Position numbers and translations under genes: made by a program
Part shown: one piece after another, positions 6,247-12,681 of the stretch
Position numbering within the stretch: position 1 is the stretch's first letter
Layout of the letters: each line of letters starts with the position of its first letter
Source of the DNA: an uncultured Clostridia bacterium
Lineage (GTDB): Bacteria > Bacillota > Clostridia > Oscillospirales > Ruminococcaceae
Direction: 5' to 3'
DNA: 13,184 nt
Assembly (NCBI GenBank): GCA_937901465.1
Contig: CALGTU010000211.1
Coordinates: forward strand, 1-13,184
Notes under the pieces: model-generated
What the model was told of the DNA's origin: nothing
What the model saw: the letters and a program-made list of their open reading frames with translations, nothing else
Databases searched by the model: none

Positions 6247-7467
6247 TTATGCTATTTCAATAGGAACATCATCGGCCTTTTCCTTGTCGACCGTTTCTTT
6301 TACAGTTTCAACATAGCCGTCGTTTATCATACCAATCATAACCTTTGCGATTTCGGGGTCAAACTGTGTTCCCGAACACTTTTCAAGTTCTGAAAGGATA
6401 TAATCTTCGGGTAAATCAGCACGATAGCATCTCTTTGAAGCCATAGCGTCATATGAATCGGCAACGCAGATGATTCTTGCAAGCAAGGGGATATCTTCGC
6501 CCTTTCTGCCTTCTGTATAACCTGTTCCGTCATACTTTTCGTGGTGGTATCTTGCACCCTCAGAAATTCCCTCGATAGAGGTGAAATCTTTAAGAATATC
6601 TCCACCTACTGATGGGTGTGTCTGAATGACTTTTCTTTCTTCGTCGGTAAGTGCGCCTGCTTTTTTGAGGATAGAATCGGGGATTGCGATTTTTCCGATA
6701 TCGTGAAGGAATGCTATATAATAGATTCTTTCACATTCATCGGCTGAAAGTTCCATTCGCTTTGCGATTTCTCTTGAATAGATAGCAACTCTTTCAGAGT
6801 GACCGCTTGTGTATCTGTCCTTGGCGTCGATGATGTTTGCGAAAGTTCTGAGTGACTGTTCGATGATTTCGCGGTATTCATCACGTTTTCTGCGAAGACG
6901 CTTAACTCTTCTGTCATAAACAAGAACGATAACTGTTACAATCACAGCAATAGCTGTTATCGACTGAACAACCCAGAAAACAGGGTCGGCTGTCATAACT
7001 GTTTTTGTTGAAGCATAAACGGTTATGTCGGTGAGTTTACACTGATATGGTGTGTAAAGAATCATACCGAAAGGTCTTACTGTATCATGAAGGATATCAA
7101 CATTATATTCAAGCGGGGTAATTGTTATCTTTCCTTCTTCTTCAACATATACACCGTCCCACGAGCTATCGATATAACTTCCCTTGGGAAGATTTTCTAT
7201 AACAACTGTCCAGTCGGTATAATCGATACCCGTTTTGTTGTAGATTTTTCCGTCATACTGTCCCCCGACGGTGATTTTATCTTCACCTGTCCATTTCTGT
7301 GACTGTTCGATTGTTACATAGATTTCTCTTGTAGTAAGGTCGGTATTCTTATCCTGAGAAAAAGCCGCCTGTCCCGAATGGTATTTATCGAAAAGATAAA
7401 TATATCCTGATGCTATCGCTATAACACAAGCGATAAGGAATACGATTAATTTTTTTATGTCAACCAC
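6247..7467 (-). CDS. Membrane HD-GYP cyclic-di-GMP phosphodiesterase with a CBM2-like external domain
   Basis: 406 residues. TM helix 1 (about 7-27), an external domain (about 47-153), TM helix 2 (about 163-184), a basic linker with a short helix (186-210), then an HD-GYP domain (about 211-385) in the cytoplasm. HD-GYP residues seen: H223, H255-D256 in HDIGK, H284, H308-H309, DGTGY (313-317) and D337. These fit a metal-dependent phosphodiesterase hydrolysing cyclic di-GMP. The GYP proline is threonine (GYT, 316-318). The external domain has the order of a family 2 carbohydrate-binding module: W59, NKTG, DW (85-86), SSWDG (101-105), ITIT, EYN (120-122), PFG (132-134). The start is a GTG at 7467 with AAGAG directly against it, an unusual spacing; no other in-frame start follows the upstream TGA (7485-7483). 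Promoter at 7497-7525, terminator after the stop. Confidence 0.9.
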   Translation of the reverse strand: MVDIKKLIVFLIACVIAIASGYIYLFDKYHSGQAAFSQDKNTDLTTREIYVTIEQSQKWTGEDKITVGGQYDGKIYNKTGIDYTDWTVVIENLPKGSYIDSSWDGVYVEEEGKITITPLEYNVDILHDTVRPFGMILYTPYQCKLTDITVYASTKTVMTADPVFWVVQSITAIAVIVTVIVLVYDRRVKRLRRKRDEYREIIEQSLRTFANIIDAKDRYTSGHSERVAIYSREIAKRMELSADECERIYYIAFLHDIGKIAIPDSILKKAGALTDEERKVIQTHPSVGGDILKDFTSIEGISEGARYHHEKYDGTGYTEGRKGEDIPLLARIICVADSYDAMASKRCYRADLPEDYILSELEKCSGTQFDPEIAKVMIGMINDGYVETVKETVDKEKADDVPIEIA

Positions 7468-7496
7468 CTCTTGCGGAAATTTTCATATATATACTG

Positions 7497-7525
7497 ATTA
7501 TAACAGAAATTCCGCACCTTTACAA
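7497..7525 (-). promoter_or_regulatory. Sigma-A promoter of the HD-GYP gene
   Basis: Read on the minus strand: -35 TTGTAA (7525-7520), a 17-nt spacer, -10 TATAAT (7502-7497) with an upstream TG. Transcription would start near 7490, leaving a leader of only about 24 nt before the GTG at 7467. The rest of the 275-nt divergent gap to noc (7526-7742) is AT-rich and then purine-rich; I see no clear noc promoter in it. Confidence 0.75.
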
Positions 7526-7742
7526 TAGCATTTTAACTTTTTATTAAATTTATATAAATAAATATCGCAAATTTTTTCTTTTTGCGACCTTTTAACCGCG
7601 ATTATTTTCGTTCATCTTAAAGAAAGAAGAACGTTTTACAGATAAGATAAGAAAAGCTGTCAGAAAGAGAAGAATTTTTTGTGTGGAAATGTGGAATAAA
7701 GCGTGGTATCTTAGAGTCAGTAAGAACGGGGGTGGTTTCAGA

Positions 7743-8543
7743 ATGTCAGTAATAAAATCTCATAAGATATATGAAATCGCGGTTGAAAGGATAATCCCCA
7801 ATCCGCATCAGCCGAGGATTTTATTCGATGATGAAGAGCTTTGTCTTTTAGCCGAAAGCATAAAACAGAACGGAATAATTCAGCCTATAACTTTGAGGAG
7901 AGCAGGCAACCGTTATGAACTGATTTCGGGCGAGCGAAGACTCCGTGCTGCCATAAAAATCGGAATGAAGAAAATCCCTGCCGTGATTATCGACATTACC
8001 GAGAGAAACTCCGCCGTTCTTGCCCTCGTTGAGAATATCCAGCGACAGAATCTGTCGTTTTTCGAAGAGGCGATTGCCATTGCAAAGCTCATTGATTTTT
8101 ATGGAATGACGCAGGAAGACGCCGCTATAAAGCTCGGCAAAAAGCAATCTACAATATCAAACAAACTGCGGCTTCTTCGTCTTTCACCGCGTGAGATGAA
8201 TCTTATTTCAGAAGCGGGGCTTACAGAACGCCACGCCAGAGCACTTCTTCGTATTTCAGATGAAGAAACAAGGCTTTCTCTGATAGAAAAAATCATAACT
8301 ATGGGGCTTAATGTTGAGAAAACCGAAAAACTTATCGAAAGAGAGATAAAAACATCTAAAGAAAAGGAAAATCTGAAAAGGCGTTCGGTTATTTTCGGGG
8401 GTGAGGTAAAACTGTTTTTAAACACCATAGACAAGGCGATTGAAACTATGCAGGCGGCGGGGATAAATGCCGAAATGGAGCGTAAAAAAGGAGAAGAATT
8501 CATAGAATATAAAATTGTCATTCCCTATGTGAAAAAAGGTTAG
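7743..8543 (+). CDS. noc: ParB-family nucleoid occlusion protein Noc
   Basis: ParB-like CTP-dependent DNA clamp of the Noc branch. In Bacillus Noc binds its own DNA sites and keeps the division septum off the nucleoid. 266 residues from the ATG at 7743. Seen: GERRLRAA (63-70) and ENIQRQNL (97-104), the CTP-binding boxes; a helix-turn-helix (about 122-143); LTERHARALL (160-169), the Noc form of the motif that reads GHARALL in Spo0J; and a C-terminal dimer region (about 219-262). The start was chosen because GGGGGTGG (7728-7735) lies 7 nt upstream. Earlier in-frame starts (GTG 7683, ATG 7689) have no such site but would add a Trp-rich segment. It precedes parA and parB, as in Clostridia, with a terminator in between. 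Confidence 0.9.
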   Translation: MSVIKSHKIYEIAVERIIPNPHQPRILFDDEELCLLAESIKQNGIIQPITLRRAGNRYELISGERRLRAAIKIGMKKIPAVIIDITERNSAVLALVENIQRQNLSFFEEAIAIAKLIDFYGMTQEDAAIKLGKKQSTISNKLRLLRLSPREMNLISEAGLTERHARALLRISDEETRLSLIEKIITMGLNVEKTEKLIEREIKTSKEKENLKRRSVIFGGEVKLFLNTIDKAIETMQAAGINAEMERKKGEEFIEYKIVIPYVKKG

Positions 8544-8545
8544 TT

Positions 8546-8574
8546 TTGACAATATATACAATAAGCCGTATATT
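8546..8574 (+). promoter_or_regulatory. Promoter overlapping the noc terminator
   Basis: A perfect -35 TTGACA (8546-8551), a 17-nt spacer, and -10 TATATT (8569-8574). The -10 sits inside the left arm and loop of the terminator hairpin at 8563-8586. Transcripts starting near 8581 would carry only the right arm and so would escape termination. This could drive parA together with the promoter at 8593-8620. Confidence 0.5.
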
Positions 8575-8592
8575 TTTATACGGCTTTTTTTC
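8563..8592 (+). terminator. Rho-independent terminator after noc
   Basis: A perfect 10-bp stem, AAGCCGTATA (8563-8572) and TATACGGCTT (8577-8586), with a TTTT loop, followed by a run of eight T from 8585. It begins 19 nt after the noc stop and separates noc from parA, so noc is probably not in the same full-length mRNA as parAB, apart from read-through. Confidence 0.88.
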
Positions 8593-8620
8593 TTGCAAAA
8601 TATTTATAATATGGTATAAT
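8593..8620 (+). promoter_or_regulatory. Extended -10 promoter of parA-parB-serS
   Basis: -35 TTGCAA (8593-8598), a 16-nt spacer, and a perfect -10 TATAAT (8615-8620) preceded by TG with one base between (8612-8613). Transcription would start near 8627, 47 nt before the parA start. Confidence 0.75.
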
Positions 8621-8673
8621 GTATTAGTAAGACAGTTTTTATGACAAATTTCCGAAAAGGAGAATTTTTATAT

Positions 8674-9444
8674 ATGGGAAAGATAATCGCCGTTGCAAAT
8701 CAGAAAGGCGGTGTCGGAAAATCGACAACCGTTGTTAATCTCGCGGCTTACCTTGGCAGCAGAGGAAAGAAAATCCTTTGTATCGATATGGACGCCCAGG
8801 GTAACACCACAAGCGGTTACGGAATAAAAAAGAAAACCGTTAAATATTCAACATATGATGTTTTAATGGGCAACTGCCGCATTGAAGAAGCGATTATCGA
8901 AACCGCATTCAAGGGCGTTTCTATAACTGCCGCAACATCAGACCTCGCGGGTGCTATTATCCGCCTTGTTGAGATTGACAACAGAATGAACCGTCTTAAA
9001 ATGCAGCTTTTAACAGTTAAACAGAAATACGACTTTATCATTATAGACTGTCCCCCTGAGCTCGGACTTTTAACACTCAACGGCCTTTGCGCTTCGGATA
9101 CTGTTCTTATCCCGTTGCAGTGTGAATTCTATTCACTCGAGGGCCTTGCGCAACTTGTTGAAACGATAAGACTTGTAAAGCAGAAATACAACCCTACTAT
9201 CGATATCGAAGGCATTCTCTTTACAATGTTCGACGGAAGACTCAACCTTACAAATCAGGTTGTCGGCGAAGTTAAAAAGCATTTCCCGAAAAAAGTATAC
9301 AAAACAGTAATACCTCGTAATGTAAGACTTTCAGAAGCACCGTCATTCGGAAAACCCGTTATGTATTTCGATAAATCATCAAAGGGTGCTATGAGTTATG
9401 AAGAACTGGGAATAGAATTCCTCAAGAATCAGAAGAAAAAATAA
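8674..9444 (+). CDS. parA: Chromosome partitioning ATPase ParA (Soj)
   Basis: Deviant-Walker ATPase that binds DNA as an ATP dimer and works with ParB in chromosome segregation and control of replication initiation. 256 residues, the usual size. Seen: KGGVGKST (11-18) with the signature lysine K11 and K16; DMDAQGN (38-44); and Walker B FIIIDCPP (121-128). The start is the ATG at 8674, giving the family start MGKIIAVANQKGG, with AAGGAG about 11 nt upstream. The in-frame ATG at 8641 lies before that ribosome site and would add 11 unrelated residues. It lies 12 nt upstream of parB, and is the first gene of a run that continues through serS. Confidence 0.96.
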   Translation: MGKIIAVANQKGGVGKSTTVVNLAAYLGSRGKKILCIDMDAQGNTTSGYGIKKKTVKYSTYDVLMGNCRIEEAIIETAFKGVSITAATSDLAGAIIRLVEIDNRMNRLKMQLLTVKQKYDFIIIDCPPELGLLTLNGLCASDTVLIPLQCEFYSLEGLAQLVETIRLVKQKYNPTIDIEGILFTMFDGRLNLTNQVVGEVKKHFPKKVYKTVIPRNVRLSEAPSFGKPVMYFDKSSKGAMSYEELGIEFLKNQKKK

Positions 9445-9456
9445 GGAGAGAAGTTT

Positions 9457-10320
9457 ATGGCGAAAAAATCAGGTCTTGGCGATTTCGGCGGTCTTGAAGC
9501 ACTTTTCGACGACAACTCGACCGACATACAGGTTAAAAAACAGGTAAGACTTTCAGACATAGAACCAAACAGAAATCAGCCGAGAAAAGAATTTGATGAA
9601 GATACAATAAGAGAACTCGCTGAATCGATTGAAGAACACGGACTTATCCAGCCGATTTTGGTAAGACCCTTAGACAACGGAATGTATCAGATTGTTGCGG
9701 GCGAAAGAAGATGGCGAGCTCTTAGAATGCTTGGCTGGCAGGATAAAGAAATCCCCGTTATTATAAAAGAACTTGACGACGAAGAAACAGCGAAAATCGC
9801 TCTCGTTGAAAACGTTCTCCGTGAGGATCTTAACCCTATCGACGAAGCGAAGGCATATAATGAACTTATTGAAAAATATGATATGACACAGGAAAGCGTT
9901 GCGAAACTTGTCGGAAAAGCAAGATCTTCTGTTACAAACTCTTTGAGAATCTTAAAGCTCCCCGAAAACGTTGTTACTATGGTACGTGACGGCGATCTTT
10001 CAGCGGGTGCCGCCAAAGCACTTTTACCCCTTACTGATGAAGAAAAGATAACAGAACTCGCTGTTAAATCCTCAAAGGGTGAGATAACGGTAAGACAGCT
10101 TGAAAAGGCTGTTGCAAAACTTTCAGAACCCGAAAAGGAAAAGAAAGAAGAAAAGCCGAAGAAAAGCCAGACATACTACAAAGAAATGGAAATCGCCCTT
10201 TCTGAAAGCCTTGAAAGAAAAGTCAAGGTTACTTATGGAAAAGGCAAGGGCAAACTCGTTATCGACTTTTTCGATAAGGAAGATTTAAAAGCAATCGCAG
10301 AAATGCTTACCAAAGAATAA
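9457..10320 (+). CDS. parB: Chromosome partitioning protein ParB (Spo0J)
   Basis: CTP-dependent DNA clamp that loads at parS and spreads to organise the origin region. 287 residues. Seen: an N-terminal ParA-contact segment ending GGLEALF (11-17), CTP-binding GERRWRA (82-88), ENVLREDL (118-125), a helix-turn-helix (about 143-164), a Lys/Glu-rich linker (about 223-237) and a C-terminal dimer domain (about 240-287). Two signature positions are unusual: the glutamine of ENxQR is leucine (L121), and GHARALL reads GAAKALL (184-190), losing the histidine. The upstream Noc keeps ordinary residues at both. The start ATG at 9457 has AAGGAG about 8 nt upstream. It lies 12 nt after parA and 31 nt before serS, with no terminator. 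No parS-like palindrome was found in the window. Confidence 0.94.
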   Translation: MAKKSGLGDFGGLEALFDDNSTDIQVKKQVRLSDIEPNRNQPRKEFDEDTIRELAESIEEHGLIQPILVRPLDNGMYQIVAGERRWRALRMLGWQDKEIPVIIKELDDEETAKIALVENVLREDLNPIDEAKAYNELIEKYDMTQESVAKLVGKARSSVTNSLRILKLPENVVTMVRDGDLSAGAAKALLPLTDEEKITELAVKSSKGEITVRQLEKAVAKLSEPEKEKKEEKPKKSQTYYKEMEIALSESLERKVKVTYGKGKGKLVIDFFDKEDLKAIAEMLTKE

Positions 10321-10351
10321 ATTTACATTTTTATAAAAGAGGTTGAAAACT

Positions 10352-11641
10352 ATGTTAGACATCAAACGCATCAGAGAAAATCCCGAAGAAGTAAAGGCAA
10401 AACTTAAAACAAGAAATGCCGATTATGATTCTTTTGTTGATGAAATCCTTTCTATCGACGCTGAAAGAAGAAAAATCTCAACAGAGGTTGACTCTTTAAA
10501 GGCAGAACAGAACAAGGTTTCAAAGCAGATTCCTGTGATGAAGAAAAACGGCGAAGATACAACTGCTGTTATGGCTGAAATGAAGGAACTTTCTGAAAAG
10601 ATAAAGTCTTTCGATGTTAAGGTAACAGAACTCGAAGAAAGACAGAAACACCTTCTTCTTACAATCCCCAACATTCCTTCAGACACAACACCCGTTGGTA
10701 AGGACGACAGCGAAAACGTTGAAATCAGAAAATGGGGCGAACCCAAAAACTTTGATTTTGAACCCAAAGCACACTGGGATATCGGTAAAAACCTTGATAT
10801 TTTAGACCCCGAAACAGCATCAAAGGTAACAGGTGCAAGATTCCATTTCTATAAGAAACTCGGTGCTAAACTTGAAAGAGCGGTTATCAGCTATTTCCTC
10901 GATACACACACAGAAAACGGATACACAGAAATCCTCCCTCCATATATGGTAAACAGAGCTTCTATGACAGGTACAGGTCAGCTTCCTAAATTTGAACAGG
11001 ACGCTTATAAGCTCGTTAACGCAGAAGACAACAAGGATACAGACTATTTCCTCATTCCTACTGCTGAAGTTCCCGTTACTAACTATCACAGAGATGATAT
11101 CCTTTCAGCAGACCAGCTTCCTATCAAATACTGTGCATATTCAGCTTGTTTCAGAGCAGAAGCAGGCTCAGCAGGAAGGGACACAAGAGGACTTATCCGT
11201 CAGCATCAGTTCAATAAGGTTGAACTCGTTAAGTTCACAACTCCCGAATCCTCATGGGACGAACTCGAAAGCCTTACAAACGACGCTGAAAGAGTTTTAC
11301 AGGGTCTTGGCCTTCCCTATAGAGTAGTAGCTCTCTCAACAGGCGATATCGGATTCTCATCTGCTAAAACTTATGATATCGAAGTATGGATGCCTTCTTA
11401 CGGCAGATATGTTGAAATCTCAAGCTGTTCAAACTTTGTTGACTATCAGTCAAGAAGAGCGAATATCAAATACAGAGCAGCAAACGGCGAAAAGCCCCAG
11501 CTTGTTCACACACTCAACGGTTCAGGCGTTGCTGTAGGAAGAACAGTTGCCGCTATCCTTGAAAACTATCAGCAGGCAGACGGCAGCGTAATTATCCCCG
11601 AAGCTCTCCGTGGCTTTATGGGAACAGATATCATTAAGTAA
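10352..11641 (+). CDS. serS: Seryl-tRNA synthetase
   Basis: Class II aminoacyl-tRNA synthetase that charges tRNA-Ser (and tRNA-Sec where present). 429 residues, the normal bacterial length. The N-terminal tRNA-binding coiled coil spans about 27-105. The catalytic core has TAE (237-239) in the serine pocket, motif 2 around FRAEAGSAGRDTRG (267-280), and motif 3 around NGSGVAVGRT (389-398). The start ATG at 10352 was chosen over an in-frame TTG at 10343 because AAGAGG (10337-10342) is 9 nt upstream and overlaps the TTG. It follows parB by 31 nt, leaving no room for the T-box leader often found before Firmicute synthetase genes, so it is likely read with parAB. The thioesterase gene follows 9 nt later. 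Confidence 0.97.
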   Translation: MLDIKRIRENPEEVKAKLKTRNADYDSFVDEILSIDAERRKISTEVDSLKAEQNKVSKQIPVMKKNGEDTTAVMAEMKELSEKIKSFDVKVTELEERQKHLLLTIPNIPSDTTPVGKDDSENVEIRKWGEPKNFDFEPKAHWDIGKNLDILDPETASKVTGARFHFYKKLGAKLERAVISYFLDTHTENGYTEILPPYMVNRASMTGTGQLPKFEQDAYKLVNAEDNKDTDYFLIPTAEVPVTNYHRDDILSADQLPIKYCAYSACFRAEAGSAGRDTRGLIRQHQFNKVELVKFTTPESSWDELESLTNDAERVLQGLGLPYRVVALSTGDIGFSSAKTYDIEVWMPSYGRYVEISSCSNFVDYQSRRANIKYRAANGEKPQLVHTLNGSGVAVGRTVAAILENYQQADGSVIIPEALRGFMGTDIIK

Positions 11642-11650
11642 GGCGAAATT

Positions 11651-12379
11651 ATGGAAATAAATCTTTCAGCAAATATTTTTGAAAAGGATATAACATTCCT
11701 TTTTCCCGATGCCGATTATATGGGCAGAATAAAACTTTCAGCACTCTTCAGAGCGTTCGCTGACATAGCGGGCGACCACTACATAGCAAGAAATTTGGAC
11801 TATGATTTTCTCAGAGAAAACGACTATGTATTTTTAATGTCAAGACTCGCGCTTAAAATCCATAAATATCCCGAATCGAAGAAGACATATAAGATTTCTA
11901 CCTGGGAATGTGGGCTTAAAGGTGCAACCTTTATGAGAGCGAGCGAGATGCGTGATGATAACGGAAATCTTCTCTGCGAATCTGAAGCGGGCTGGGTTTG
12001 TATGAGTGTTTCAGAACATAGGATTTTAAGACCCAACGATTTTAAATTCTTATGCGGACAACTCGATAAACAGTCCTCTGTTCACATCGGAAGAATAAAT
12101 ATGAAAGAAGAAAATTTCTGCCGTGAATATATTCCCAGACTTACCGATATCGATATGAACGGACACGTTTATAACGGTGTTTACGGCGATATTGTCCAGA
12201 ATTCTCTTTCGAGAAAAGATTTTGAAAAAGGTTTTTCTGAAGTTAAGATTAACTATATGAACGAAATCACCTATGGCGAAAATGTCAGAATTCTTACCGA
12301 AAGTTCCGATAACGGAATTATCGTAAGGGGCAGAAACGAAAACACAGTTTGTTTCGAATTCGAAGGTATGTATAGATAA
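11651..12379 (+). CDS. Acyl-ACP thioesterase (FatA/FatB-like)
   Basis: Double hot-dog thioesterase of the acyl-ACP thioesterase family (242 residues) that hydrolyses acyl-ACP to free fatty acid and ACP, ending or trimming fatty-acid synthesis. The first hot-dog domain is about 1-130 (FPDADYMGRIKLSALFRAFADIAGDHY at 18-44), the second about 150-242. The catalytic set in the second domain is D168, N170, H172 (DIDMNGHVYN) with E205 (NYMNEITYGE) at the spacing seen in plant FatB. The start ATG at 11651 is 9 nt after serS, and its weak ribosome site AAGGCG overlaps the serS stop, so it probably relies on coupling to serS. The strong terminator at 12385-12406 closes the unit. Chain-length preference cannot be read from sequence. 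Confidence 0.9.
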   Translation: MEINLSANIFEKDITFLFPDADYMGRIKLSALFRAFADIAGDHYIARNLDYDFLRENDYVFLMSRLALKIHKYPESKKTYKISTWECGLKGATFMRASEMRDDNGNLLCESEAGWVCMSVSEHRILRPNDFKFLCGQLDKQSSVHIGRINMKEENFCREYIPRLTDIDMNGHVYNGVYGDIVQNSLSRKDFEKGFSEVKINYMNEITYGENVRILTESSDNGIIVRGRNENTVCFEFEGMYR

Positions 12380-12384
12380 AAAAC

Positions 12385-12419
12385 ATCCCCCACAGATGTG
12401 GGGGATTATTTGTTTTTTA
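12385..12419 (+). terminator. Rho-independent terminator after the thioesterase gene
   Basis: A perfect 9-bp stem, ATCCCCCAC (12385-12393) with GTGGGGGAT (12398-12406), an AGAT loop, and then a T-rich tail including six T. It starts 5 nt after the stop codon. The stem is nearly identical to that of the terminator at 2692-2716. Confidence 0.88.
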
Positions 12420-12589
12420 TTATGTTTCGGCTCGCGGAACTATCGTTCCTTTAAGCCGACTTTCTTTTTCTCCCGTGAAAAAGAAAGCAAAACACGGGTA
12501 CTACGAGGGGAACTGACGCGGTAGAAAGTGCAAGATTTCTCGTTTTATACCTTGCAAAGTTAAAAGTTAAAAAATAAGATGTGGGGGAT
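12394..12589 (+). repeat. 13-bp direct repeat bracketing element B
   Basis: AGATGTGGGGGAT occurs at 12394-12406, as the loop and right arm of the thioesterase terminator, and again at 12577-12589, alone and without its left arm. The 170 nt between the copies hold the element B hairpins. Either an insertion duplicated the site, or part of the terminator was copied. Confidence 0.7.
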
Positions 12590-12594
12590 ATAAA
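12407..12594. repeat. Second hairpin-rich intergenic element (element B)
   Basis: No gene is seen. Inverted repeats: TCGGCT/AGCCGA (12427-12432 and 12454-12459) enclosing GGAAC/GTTCC (12436-12449, TATC loop), then a perfect 11-bp stem CTTTCTTTTTC/GAAAAAGAAAG (12460-12487, 6-nt loop). The competing pairing CCCGTG (12472-12477) with CACGGG (12493-12498) would disrupt or pseudoknot that stem. The element shares several blocks with element A in the same order: the T/A hairpin, ACGGGTA (12494-12500 and 2641-2647), an AAGATTT-GTTTTAT block (12532-12550 and 2647-2665) and AAAAAATAA (12569-12577 and 2685-2693). Confidence 0.6.
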
Positions 12595-12633
12595 AACTCG
12601 GTAACAGATTTCTCCGTCACCGAGTTCTTTTTT
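12591..12633 (-). terminator. Terminator of the GH94 phosphorylase gene
   Basis: The arms are 12595-12608 and 12613-12626. On the minus strand they pair over 14 bp using G-U wobbles and close with a GAAA tetraloop, followed by a T run (plus-strand A run 12592-12596). On the plus strand the same positions give A-C mismatches, so the RNA that folds well is the minus-strand one. T-rich flanks on both sides may allow weak plus-strand use as well. Confidence 0.85.
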
Positions 12634-12681
12634 TAAATTCAGGATACAGTCCGTAACGAACTGCCTGCGGAGGCTCTCCGC

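Noticed and set aside
7468..8673. parS or Noc-binding site near noc/parAB
   Set aside because: I looked for TGTTTCACGTGAAACA-like and ATTTCCCGGGAAAT-like palindromes here and across the window and found none. A distant site outside the window remains possible.
8641..8673. Earlier ATG for parA
   Set aside because: It lies upstream of the AAGGAG site and would add residues not found in ParA proteins.
10321..10351. T-box riboswitch ahead of serS
   Set aside because: The gap is only 31 nt and holds just the ribosome site.
10343..10351. TTG start for serS, nine bases upstream
   Set aside because: It overlaps the AAGAGG ribosome site. The ATG at 10352 gives normal spacing and the normal SerRS N-terminus.
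12466..12482. TTTTTCTCCCGTGAAAAA as a Noc-binding or parS-like palindrome
   Set aside because: The centre does not match either consensus, and the symmetry is explained by the 11-bp hairpin of element B.
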